Positions 27,166 through 35,083 of a DNA stretch of 64,000 bases are shown here, in pieces (the first letter of the stretch is position 1; the number at the start of each line of letters is the position of its first letter). Source of the stretch: CAKOSP01 sp964370545. GTDB lineage: Bacteria; Bacillota_I; Bacilli_A; RF39; UBA660. A program made the translations under genes and the position numbers. The stretch spans positions 1-64,000 of the forward strand of contig CAYJJQ010000002.1 in assembly GCA_964370545.1 (NCBI GenBank), read 5' to 3'. The notes under the pieces were generated by a model. The model saw only the letters and a list, made by a program, of their open reading frames with translations, did no database searches and was not told the DNA's origin.

Positions 27166-27330
27166 TTATTTTTTTTCTTTAGCTACAACACTTTTACGAC
27201 ATTTAGGACAATATTTTTTTAGTTCTAAACGTTCAGTTGTATTTTTTTTGTTTTTACTTGTAGGTCTAAATTCAAAATTACAAGTTGTGCATTTAATAGT
27301 AACTGGATTACGATTTTCATTTTTAGCCAT
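27166..27330 (-). CDS. rpmG: 50S ribosomal protein L33
   Basis: 54 residues, from an ATG at 27330 with AAAGGAGG upstream. It reads MAKNENRNPVTIKCTTCNF near the start and ends YCPKCRKSVVAKEKK. Two CxxC pairs form the zinc-binding (C-plus) type of L33. An N-terminal extension of a few residues (NENRN) before VTIKC is slightly longer than in Bacillus. It lies 13 bases upstream of efp and is probably co-transcribed. Confidence 0.93.
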   Translation of the reverse strand: MAKNENRNPVTIKCTTCNFEFRPTSKNKKNTTERLELKKYCPKCRKSVVAKEKK

Positions 27331-27371
27331 AATACTTGCCTCCTTTAATAAATCTATACCATTATATCAAA

Positions 27372-29315
27372 TTATTTGTAATTTTCAAAGAGAAAATCAG
27401 TAATATGTGTAGAAATATACCTTGGAGCTCTATAAATATAGTCATCATCCTCTTCTTTATAGGCTATGTGAGGTGAAATGATGGCTATACTATACTTTGG
27501 CTGGTCTACTGGAAAGTAGCCTACAAAGGTTAAAGAAGTGGTTTTAACGTCTATAGTCATATCATTATCTATATCTAAAAAAGATTCACTAGTCCCTGTC
27601 TTTCCTGCTGGATTATAATTTTTATTAATGTATGCATAACCTGTACCACTTGTTATTACTTCAGATAAACCTATTTTAATTCTTTCATAAGATGTATTAT
27701 CTAAGGATAATGTATTTAATATATCATTACTATGTATATAAATAATTTCTTTATCGTTAACTACTTTATCTAGTAATGATAATTCTAATCTATTTTTATT
27801 ATTAGCTATAGTATTGATATATTGAAGTAATTGCAAGGTAGTATAAGTATCATACTGACCTATTGCTAAGTTAAGTAGTAAATCACCTGCTACTACGCTA
27901 CCTTTATTGCCTATAGTTTCTCCTGGTAAATCTATATTAGTATAGGTTCCTAAACCAAACTCTTTAAATGTATTTCTATATATATCAAATACCTCTTCAC
28001 TTGGATCGAACTGCATATTTCTTATATATGACTCTCCTGCTAAGTTTATAGCTAGTAAGTATTGATAATAGTTAGAAGACATCTTAAGAGCTGTTATATC
28101 ATTTAATTTTCCTAATGGTTCCCAGGAACATTTTTCTGGAATAAACTCTAACTTAACACAAGAATCATAAATATATTCATTTGTATCTATTAAATTATTA
28201 TTATAACCTACAGCCATGCTTGCTGCTTTAATTACAGATCCAGTTGTGTATGAAGACGATAAAATTTCATTAGTAATTTCCTCATAACTATAACTTTTAT
28301 TATTACTTATTATTCTTTGTCCAGTAATGGCAATTATTTTACCTGTTAAAGGATCTGATATAGCAGCAAATGTATCAGTGAAATAATCTGTATTCCTTTT
28401 ACTTTGGGCATTTAATAATTCTTCTTTTACAATTTCATCTAATTCTAACTGAATATTTATATCTATTGATAAATATATATCACTACCAGGACTTTCTTCT
28501 TTTACAAGTTTTAAGCTACCATTTTCATTAACTTTATATACTGCTTTTTCGCCTTTTAAATAGTGTTCATATTCCTCTTCTAAATAACTTATTCCTACTA
28601 TATCATTTAAACTATAATTATTTTCTAAGTATTTATCTACATCTTCTACATGAATACTTCCTATAGATCCAAAGATACTTTTAAGAGTATCTCCGTAATT
28701 ATATACTCTTTCATAAGTTATTTCTGCTAATACTCCTTTAATATTAGATTCAGCTATTTGAGCAAACTCGATATCACTTACATTTGATATAATTTCTTTT
28801 TTATCAAATTTATAATTCTCATTCATTAAATTATATATTTTAGAACATTCTTTTTCTAAATCGGTAAAAGCATCTAAATTTATTCTTTCATATTTTAACT
28901 TAAGTAAATCTTCACTAGTCAATTTTCTTTTCTCATAAAGTTCATATTCTTCTTCAGTAATTAAACCTTCTCCATTATTATTTAATTTTAAATAATAATC
29001 TTTTTGTTCTATAATACTACCATGCTCTATAGTTAAAATATTTGCAAGCATATTAGCTATTTCTATTTCTTCTTCTAAAGTTACTCCATCTAATTTATTA
29101 TAAAATACTGTATTAATAGTTTTATTATCTACTAAAATGTTTCCATTTACATCAAGTATTCTTCCTCTTCTAGCACTACTACCATAAACATAATAGTTTG
29201 TTTTAGATAGTAAGTTATCTAAATAATAATCATGCATATAAATATTTAGGTATATAAGCCTACCTATTATAATTAAAAATATAAAAGTGATTATTATTAC
29301 TATTTTTTTATACAT
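27372..29315 (-). CDS. class B penicillin-binding protein (transpeptidase)
   Basis: About 647 residues from the ATG at 29315. One N-terminal span (about 3-22), a PBP dimerisation region starting ARRGRILDVNGNIL, then the transpeptidase domain with its three motifs in order: SVIK (Ser nucleophile and Lys in TTGSVIKAAS), SSN, and KTGT (AGKTGTSES). It cross-links peptidoglycan; whether it serves division (FtsI/PBP2X) or elongation (PBP2) cannot be decided, since no fts or mre neighbour is present and there are no PASTA repeats. No ribosome binding site is seen; an AATAAT box ends 7 bases before the ATG as in rlmN, so the message may be leaderless. Confidence 0.92.
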   Translation of the reverse strand: MYKKIVIIITFIFLIIIGRLIYLNIYMHDYYLDNLLSKTNYYVYGSSARRGRILDVNGNILVDNKTINTVFYNKLDGVTLEEEIEIANMLANILTIEHGSIIEQKDYYLKLNNNGEGLITEEEYELYEKRKLTSEDLLKLKYERINLDAFTDLEKECSKIYNLMNENYKFDKKEIISNVSDIEFAQIAESNIKGVLAEITYERVYNYGDTLKSIFGSIGSIHVEDVDKYLENNYSLNDIVGISYLEEEYEHYLKGEKAVYKVNENGSLKLVKEESPGSDIYLSIDINIQLELDEIVKEELLNAQSKRNTDYFTDTFAAISDPLTGKIIAITGQRIISNNKSYSYEEITNEILSSSYTTGSVIKAASMAVGYNNNLIDTNEYIYDSCVKLEFIPEKCSWEPLGKLNDITALKMSSNYYQYLLAINLAGESYIRNMQFDPSEEVFDIYRNTFKEFGLGTYTNIDLPGETIGNKGSVVAGDLLLNLAIGQYDTYTTLQLLQYINTIANNKNRLELSLLDKVVNDKEIIYIHSNDILNTLSLDNTSYERIKIGLSEVITSGTGYAYINKNYNPAGKTGTSESFLDIDNDMTIDVKTTSLTFVGYFPVDQPKYSIAIISPHIAYKEEDDDYIYRAPRYISTHITDFLFENYK

Positions 29316-29374
29316 ATTAATCATTATTAGTATTGTTTTATTTTATTTATTCATACAATATAATAGGTGATAAA

Positions 29375-29638
29375 ATGTATAATATGATAGAAAAATATAT
29401 GAATAACTTAACTAAAGAAAATTTTAATTTATTAGCAAATAAAAAAAACATCTTTTTTAGTAATGAAGAATTAGAATTTAGTTTTAATTTCATCAAAAAA
29501 AACTGGAATCAAATATTTAGTAATCCAGCCTCTTTTGATATAACAAAATATAAAAATAATTTTACTAATGATAATTTTATTAAAATCAAAAATTTATATA
29601 TAGAATCTTTAAATAAATATGGACATTATTTTAAATAA
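29375..29638 (+). CDS. small protein of unknown function
   Basis: 87 residues from the ATG at 29375, preceded by AGGTGATAAA; a Met 14 codons earlier has no ribosome binding site. The product is hydrophilic, rich in Asn, Lys and Phe (KENFNLLANKKNIFFSNEE), likely helical, with no span or signal. I do not recognise it. It is divergent from the PBP gene and convergent with nfo, whose end it overlaps by 13 bases. Confidence 0.6.
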   Translation: MYNMIEKYMNNLTKENFNLLANKKNIFFSNEELEFSFNFIKKNWNQIFSNPASFDITKYKNNFTNDNFIKIKNLYIESLNKYGHYFK

Positions 29639-29647
29639 TGTTTTTTT
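29622..29647 (+). terminator. terminator at the 29375 gene end
   Basis: ACATTATTT and AAATAATGT are complementary around the stop codon, followed by seven T. It lies within the end of the convergent nfo gene. Confidence 0.6.
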
Positions 29648-30513
29648 ATATCTTCTATTAAATTTGTATTTAATTTTTTATTTTTAATCATTTCAATTTC
29701 AAACTTATATGGTGGAAAACTTTTCTTTCCTTCGTCCACATATGGTGTTTCTAAAATTTTAGGAACATCTTTTAGTTTTTCGTGGTAACAAATATGAAGT
29801 AAATTATCGAATCCTATAGTACCAAAACCAAAATTTTCATGTCTGTCTTTCTTAGCTCCAACATCATTTTTTGAATCATTAACATGTATAAATCCTATTT
29901 TATTTATACCTATTTGTTTATCAAATTCATTTAAGTAATCATCAAATTTAGATAAATCTACTCCACTATCACTTAAATGACATGTATCTAAACATACTTT
30001 TAAATACGGGTCATTAATGGTATTAATTACATAACTTAATTCTTCTAAGTTAGTACATAACTCATTACCTTTACCTGCCATTGTTTCTACATATATATAC
30101 ATTTTTTCTTTAAGTAATTCTTTTAATATATTAATTAAATTATCTAAACCTTCTTTTTTAGTAATTCCTACTGCACTACCAGGATGTACAACTAAATTAT
30201 TTATTCCTAATAACTTTATTCTAGCTATTTCTTGTTTCATAAACTGTAAAGCAAAATCAGCTTTAATAGGTTCTGCAGACGCTAAATTAACTATATATGG
30301 AGCATGCACTAATACATCATTTAAATCAATATTATTTGATTTCATTAGCTCGTGAGCCTTTTTAACATCTTCCAAATTAATTTCTTTTCTTATTGTATTT
30401 TGAGGAGCCCCAGTATAAAACATAAATGCATTTGCTCCATAATTTAATATTTCTTTTGTAGCTCCTTCTAACCCGAAAGTAGAATAACTAACATGAGAAC
30501 CAATCTTTAACAT
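29626..30513 (-). CDS. nfo: endonuclease IV (AP endonuclease)
   Basis: 295 residues. TIM-barrel with the zinc ligands of Nfo: HVSYSTFG, LVVHPGS, YVETMAGKG, CLDTCHLSDSG, GFIHVNDSK with DRHENFGFG, and ILETP. It cleaves DNA at abasic sites in base-excision repair. AGGTGATAAT precedes the ATG. Monocistronic, convergent with the small gene at 29375. Confidence 0.95.
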   Translation of the reverse strand: MLKIGSHVSYSTFGLEGATKEILNYGANAFMFYTGAPQNTIRKEINLEDVKKAHELMKSNNIDLNDVLVHAPYIVNLASAEPIKADFALQFMKQEIARIKLLGINNLVVHPGSAVGITKKEGLDNLINILKELLKEKMYIYVETMAGKGNELCTNLEELSYVINTINDPYLKVCLDTCHLSDSGVDLSKFDDYLNEFDKQIGINKIGFIHVNDSKNDVGAKKDRHENFGFGTIGFDNLLHICYHEKLKDVPKILETPYVDEGKKSFPPYKFEIEMIKNKKLNTNLIEDIKKHYLK

Positions 30514-30540
30514 ATTATCACCTACATATAGTATACAATA

Positions 30541-30563
30541 AAAAAAAGGATTTTAAAATCCTT
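30541..30563 (-). terminator. terminator after the pilin-like gene
   Basis: AAGGATTTT and AAAATCCTT form a perfect palindrome overlapping the stop at 30562, followed by a T tract in the minus direction. Confidence 0.75.
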
Positions 30564-31026
30564 AAGGCATTACTTTTTCTATATATGATGCACCGGCATC
30601 TGCACAAGTAGCAAATACTGTTGCAGTATTATCGCTAGCAAATATATCTTCTGAAGTTGCTGTAGAATCAGATATATTGTGAATAGTTTTAAATCCATTT
30701 ATATTATCTATTAAATGTACAACATATTTTCCATCTGGATTAATTAATACTACACCGTCAAAGTTTTCTTTTATATTATCTTTTAAATATTCAGAATCAA
30801 CCAAATAATCTATTGAATAACAGCTATATGTATTTGGCCCTTCTAAATTATCTATACTCTTTGCATATCTTCCAGATTCACCAATGTTATTTACATTAAG
30901 TGCAAACGCTGCCTCTTTTGAAGAAGACAGAAGTGGTAAAACTTGAGTTACTGCTATAAGTGAAATAACTGACATTACTACTATTACTGCTAATAATTCA
31001 ATTAATGTATATCCCTTATTATTCAT
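30562..31026 (-). CDS. type IV pilin-like prepilin
   Basis: 154 residues from the ATG at 31026 (GGATGG upstream). The N-terminus MNNKGYTLIELLAVIVVM is a class III signal: prepilin peptidase site G/Y, Glu at +5 and a long hydrophobic helix. The rest is a small globular domain with two cysteines (YSC, ATC) that could bridge. ComGC-like pseudopilins and minor pilins have this form. No comG ATPase, peptidase or other pilin is next to it, so it is an orphan in this window and must use machinery encoded elsewhere. Confidence 0.78.
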   Translation of the reverse strand: MNNKGYTLIELLAVIVVMSVISLIAVTQVLPLLSSSKEAAFALNVNNIGESGRYAKSIDNLEGPNTYSCYSIDYLVDSEYLKDNIKENFDGVVLINPDGKYVVHLIDNINGFKTIHNISDSTATSEDIFASDNTATVFATCADAGASYIEKVMP

Positions 31027-31131
31027 ATATGACACCATCCTATATCATATATATCATATAATAAATATCATTAGTAGTCAATAACTTGTTATAAATTGTT
31101 TAATATTTACATATATTTTATTGGTGATAAT

Positions 31132-31470
31132 ATGAAGCTACTTATTGGAAATAAAAAGTATGATGTAACAGTAATTAATAATCCTATAAAAAGATTTATA
31201 AATTTATTTAATAAAAAGAATTTTAACAATACATATTTATACAAAAAAAGTAATATAATACATACTTTTTTATGTAAAACTAATTTAGATGTTTTAGGAC
31301 TTAATAATAAAGATACTGTTATATATAAATATCAAAATGCTCCTATTAATAAAGTAATTGAAATAAAAAATGAACAAAAAAATACTAATATTTTAGTATT
31401 ACCTAAAAATATTAGTAAAAATATTAAAATTAATGATGTACTAACTTTTATAAACGAATACGAAATCTAA
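31132..31470 (+). CDS. DUF192-like small protein
   Basis: 112 residues from the ATG at 31132 with GGTGATAAT upstream; an earlier in-frame Met at 31096 has none. The order of segments - NNPIKRFINLFNKK, then HTFLCKTNLDVLGLNNKDTVIYKY, then VLPKNISKNIKINDVLTF - parallels DUF192 (TPxxRxxGLM, W/F-MKNTxxPLDxxFLD, LELPAGxxxxxxIKxGD). The match is remote and the signal peptide seen in many DUF192 proteins is absent. It overlaps the convergent obgE end by 30 bases. Confidence 0.5.
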   Translation: MKLLIGNKKYDVTVINNPIKRFINLFNKKNFNNTYLYKKSNIIHTFLCKTNLDVLGLNNKDTVIYKYQNAPINKVIEIKNEQKNTNILVLPKNISKNIKINDVLTFINEYEI

Positions 31471-32715
31471 TATTTTAACTTCATCTCCTGGCTTAGCACC
31501 CATTTTTTCTAATTTATCTTCAACACCCATTTTATTTAGTTTTCTAGCAAATCTTCTTACACCTTCAGATTCATTTAGTTTAGTCATTTTCAATAATTTT
31601 TCTATCTTCTCTCCTGAAACTACCCAAGTTTCATTTTCTTTTGTAATAGTAAAATCATCTGCTCCTTTATATTCATAAACTATATATTCCTCAAACTCTT
31701 CTACACTAAACATGCTCTTTTTAGGAATAGTATCTAATATATCTGCTAATTTAGTTAAAAGAGCATCTATATTTTCATTATTAATTGCACTAATTTGAAA
31801 TACTTCTTTGTCTGGATAATTTTCTTTAAATCTTTTTAAATTATTTTCAGCATCTGGTAAATCCATTTTATTGGCTATAACGATTTCTATTTTATTTACT
31901 AATTTATCATCATAACTATTAATTTCATTTCTTATTATTTCATAATCTTCTAAAGGATCTCTACCTTCCATAGCTCCCATATCTATAACATGTGCTAGGA
32001 TTCTTGTTCTAGCAGCATGTTTTAAAAATTTATCCCCTAGACCTGCCCCTTTTGAAGCTCCTTCTATCAAACCTGGTAAATCAGCCATTACAAAAGTTCT
32101 ATGATCTTTTAATTTAACAACTCCTAAATTAGGAGATAGTGTTGTAAAATGATATGCTGCTATTTTAGGTTTTGATGCAGATACTACAGATAATAACGTA
32201 CTTTTACCTACACTCGGAAGGCCAATAAGACCAACATCTGCAAGAACCTTTAATTCAATTTTAAGAAGTCTTTCTTCTCCTGGTTCACCTTTTTCACTAA
32301 AATGTGGAGCAGGATTTTCTTGAGTAGCAAAAGATTTATTACCTTTTCCACCTCTACCACCTTTACATACTATATATTCATCATTATCATTAATTAAATC
32401 GCATAATACTAAATTAGTATCAGCATCATAAACTACTGTTCCCTCTGGTACAGGAATATATACAGGATCTTTACCTTTTCCATACATATTAGAACCTTTT
32501 CCGTGTTCACCACGTTCTCCTCTAATTATTTTTTGATATCTTAAATCTATTAAGGTAGTTATATTTTTATCCACTTTAAAAATGATGTCAGCACCTTTAC
32601 CGCCATTACCACCATCTGGTCCACCCATTGGTATGTATTTTTCACGACGAAATGATGTACAGCCATCTCCACCGCTTCCAGCTCTAACTTCAAGCGTTAA
32701 TTCATCTACAAACAT
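31441..32715 (-). CDS. obgE: GTPase Obg (CgtA)
   Basis: 424 residues: glycine-rich Obg fold (GGDGCTSFRREKY, GGNGGKG, KGGRGGKGN), GTPase domain with G1 GLPSVGKST, G3 DLPGLIEGAS, G4 NKMDLP, and a C-terminal OCT domain (about 345-424) as in Bacillus Obg. It acts in 50S assembly and the stress response, and in Bacillus influences sporulation onset. AGAGG precedes the ATG. The usual neighbours rplU-rpmA are not here. Confidence 0.97.
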   Translation of the reverse strand: MFVDELTLEVRAGSGGDGCTSFRREKYIPMGGPDGGNGGKGADIIFKVDKNITTLIDLRYQKIIRGERGEHGKGSNMYGKGKDPVYIPVPEGTVVYDADTNLVLCDLINDNDEYIVCKGGRGGKGNKSFATQENPAPHFSEKGEPGEERLLKIELKVLADVGLIGLPSVGKSTLLSVVSASKPKIAAYHFTTLSPNLGVVKLKDHRTFVMADLPGLIEGASKGAGLGDKFLKHAARTRILAHVIDMGAMEGRDPLEDYEIIRNEINSYDDKLVNKIEIVIANKMDLPDAENNLKRFKENYPDKEVFQISAINNENIDALLTKLADILDTIPKKSMFSVEEFEEYIVYEYKGADDFTITKENETWVVSGEKIEKLLKMTKLNESEGVRRFARKLNKMGVEDKLEKMGAKPGDEVKILDFVFVYKS

Positions 32716-32745
32716 AATAACCTCTTTTCTTGTTTATTATAACAT

Positions 32746-32771
32746 AAAAAACAATCTAATTGATTGTTTTT
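32746..32771 (-). terminator. terminator after the 32756 gene
   Basis: AAAAACAATC and GATTGTTTTT pair around a short loop overlapping the stop at 32756, with a T tract in the minus direction. Confidence 0.7.
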
Positions 32772-34399
32772 ATTACATTTACATTACCACTTAGATAAGT
32801 AATTGTTATTTTATCACCTTTTTGGACAAAAGGCAAAAAGCTTTCATTTATTTTAATATTAGCTTCATATTTATTGTTATCATTATCTATTATAAAATAA
32901 TGCGTATTGCCATCTATTATAGCTTCGGTTATTTCTTTTACAGTAATTGTTTTTTCTAATCTTTCTGTGCCTAAATTAGTATCATTACCTATTAAATTTA
33001 AATATTCTGAAGCAGCATTTTCTATTCCTAGCGATGAATCAGAAACTGATACAATTTGATAATCTACAACATCTACGAATGCATACATTTTAACTAATCC
33101 TGCGGCATCTTTTAAACTCATTAAATATGTGGGTTTATTATTTAAATTTATTAATAAAGGAAATGTCGATATATACCCTTTTTCTTGAACTAAACCTTCA
33201 GCAGAACTCATAGCACTAAATTCTTCAGCCCCAGCTGCCGGATAATATATCGATTCTTTAGTTCTTAAATTAACAAGTACAAAACCTAAATTTGATTCAT
33301 CTGCTGCTACTGAAGTTATACCTGTATAAAGATATATATCATCCTCGATTGATAAATATGTATATCCTTCAGTTGCATTAACTACATCTTTTTGACCAAA
33401 AATAGAATTTATAAATCCATTCACATAAGTTCCCCAGTTATTAACTTGTTCTATAATTAAATCAGAAGGATATACATGATCAATCCATGAAGGGACTTCA
33501 TCAAGGTTATATTTAACACTTTCTCCTGTAACGGCATCTAGTACTATAACTCCATCTATTTCTTTTCTTAATCCTATAGCTGTATATTTTACTGTAGGTA
33601 CTATCCAATAAGGGTTACCTTCTTCATCTATTTCAAATGTTTTTTCAGCAAATATTTCTGTTGGATATGAGAACCTTAATTTTCTATCTAAATCTTCTCC
33701 AAAAAATGCACTAGGCATATAATGCATACCTTCATCTAATTCTACTAGTGTTGATTCTCCATTAACCGAATTTACAGTAATATATCCTTTAACGCCTGAA
33801 TCTTTGTTACTAAAATATTTTATTATATCAGCATATTCTAATGGAGTTACTCTCGCTATTTCACCATTATAATTTACTTGAGTATAAAGTGTACTTACAG
33901 AAAATTGACTCACCCATTCAGATATTTCACCCATTTTTCTGTCTCCTAGTTTTTGTGATGAATCTTTATCTAATAATGGTATTTTATTAAAATCAACTGG
34001 TGCAATTTCACTAGCAAAATTTTCAGATTCAACTATATTTATCCTAGTAGCGTAACTGTTAGCATTAAACATAGGTGAAAATATAAAGTTAACAATTATT
34101 ATTAGTAAAATTAAACCTACTGTTGATATCCCAATAATTTTTGATGATTTTTTATATTGAACTTCCTCTTTTATTACTTCTATATCTTTATATGGTTTAC
34201 CTGTTTTAATAAAATGATCATATTTCTTTATAGAGGAAACTATTAAACTTGTTGATGATATTGTGAAATAAAATAATAGCAGAAATATAATAAATGACCA
34301 AAACTGTATTGATTGTATATTTATAGGTGGTAAAAACAAATAATAATATAATCCTGTAAATAGTAACATACTAATGATTTTTAAAATAATTTTTTTCAT
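32756..34399 (-). CDS. membrane protein with large extracytoplasmic domain, unknown function
   Basis: 547 residues. Three membrane spans near 5-25, 35-55 and 88-108, then a soluble domain of about 430 residues predicted outside. That domain has repeated strand-rich segments (LVELDEGMHYMP, AVTGESVKYNLDEVPSWIDHVYPSDLI, YTGITSVAADESNLGFVLVNLRTKESIYYPAAGAEE). I recall similar large proteins in low-GC Gram-positives annotated only as hypothetical, so I give no function. GGAGGAG precedes the ATG and it stands in its own transcription unit. Confidence 0.7.
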   Translation of the reverse strand: MKKIILKIISMLLFTGLYYYLFLPPINIQSIQFWSFIIFLLLFYFTISSTSLIVSSIKKYDHFIKTGKPYKDIEVIKEEVQYKKSSKIIGISTVGLILLIIIVNFIFSPMFNANSYATRINIVESENFASEIAPVDFNKIPLLDKDSSQKLGDRKMGEISEWVSQFSVSTLYTQVNYNGEIARVTPLEYADIIKYFSNKDSGVKGYITVNSVNGESTLVELDEGMHYMPSAFFGEDLDRKLRFSYPTEIFAEKTFEIDEEGNPYWIVPTVKYTAIGLRKEIDGVIVLDAVTGESVKYNLDEVPSWIDHVYPSDLIIEQVNNWGTYVNGFINSIFGQKDVVNATEGYTYLSIEDDIYLYTGITSVAADESNLGFVLVNLRTKESIYYPAAGAEEFSAMSSAEGLVQEKGYISTFPLLINLNNKPTYLMSLKDAAGLVKMYAFVDVVDYQIVSVSDSSLGIENAASEYLNLIGNDTNLGTERLEKTITVKEITEAIIDGNTHYFIIDNDNNKYEANIKINESFLPFVQKGDKITITYLSGNVNVIKTIN

Positions 34400-34449
34400 A
34401 ATAACTCCTCCATAAATTTGATATTAAATCTATATTTAGTATAACAAAT

Positions 34450-34671
34450 TTATTTCAAAGTATCAATGATTGTACTTACTAAATCAATGTTATCAATAAA
34501 GTTACTTATTTTATCACTAGTTCTTTCTTTATACTTAACTTTCATATCACTAACAAATTTTTCATATGTTAAGCTACCTCTATTTAAATATTTAATATAA
34601 TAACTATTTTCTTTTAAATATGTATAATATTTTATATCATTTCTAAATTTCATTTGTAAATCTAAATTCAT
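34450..34671 (-). CDS. ylbE: YlbE-like protein
   Basis: 73 residues from the ATG at 34671; the GGAG before it lies in the last codons of ylbD, one base separating stop and start. Pattern YLKENSYYIKYLNRG, FVSDMKVKYKERTSDKISNFIDNIDL matches the YlbE family (short R-W-Y-R-xL-xR and K-xxKxT-xxxK sites). Function unknown; in Bacillus ylbD and ylbE are adjacent, as here, which strengthens both calls. Confidence 0.68.
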   Translation of the reverse strand: MNLDLQMKFRNDIKYYTYLKENSYYIKYLNRGSLTYEKFVSDMKVKYKERTSDKISNFIDNIDLVSTIIDTLK

Positions 34672-34672
34672 A

Positions 34673-35038
34673 TTAATCTCCAAAGAATTTATTTATTGGT
34701 CTAGGAGATTTGGTACTAACATCTTTTACTACATTTGATACATTTTTACTAGTTAACTCTTGAACAAAACTAAGAGCTTTTTGTGCTGTTCCAATATGCT
34801 CTTGAATTGAATCCATATTAACACCTTTCATAATGTCATTTAACTTATTCATATTGCTTGTTTTTCCGGTGTTTATACTATTACCAACATTATTGTATTT
34901 ATTCCATACTGATCTATCATCACCGTATAAATCATACATTTCATAAAATTTTTGCCAAGACATTTCTCCTTTATTAACGTATTCAGCTAACTCCGGTTTA
35001 CTTTTTACAAATTTTTTAAATTCTTCTTTTTTTTCCAA
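34673..35038 (-). CDS. ylbD: YlbD-like putative spore coat protein
   Basis: 121 residues, starting at a TTG (35038) with GGTGATT upstream. The N-terminal block EEFKKFVKSKPELAEYVNKGEMSWQKFYEMYDLYGDDRSVWNKY follows the YlbD pattern FKxFVxxHPxLxxxVRxGxxTWQxxYExWxxLGEDDxxWxxY. YlbD is annotated as a putative coat protein in Bacillus. The C-terminal half (about residues 55-121) is a low-complexity helical part. One base separates it from ylbE. Confidence 0.7.
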   Translation of the reverse strand: MEKKEEFKKFVKSKPELAEYVNKGEMSWQKFYEMYDLYGDDRSVWNKYNNVGNSINTGKTSNMNKLNDIMKGVNMDSIQEHIGTAQKALSFVQELTSKNVSNVVKDVSTKSPRPINKFFGD

Positions 35039-35043
35039 AATAA

Positions 35044-35078
35044 ATCACCCATTTAATTATATGAATTAAATGAGTGAT
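35044..35078 (-). terminator. hairpin after parC
   Basis: ATCACCCATTTAATT pairs with AATTAAATGAGTGAT with one mismatch. It lies between the parC stop (35084) and the ylbD start; the T tract in the minus direction is weak. Confidence 0.5.
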
Positions 35079-35083
35079 ATTTT

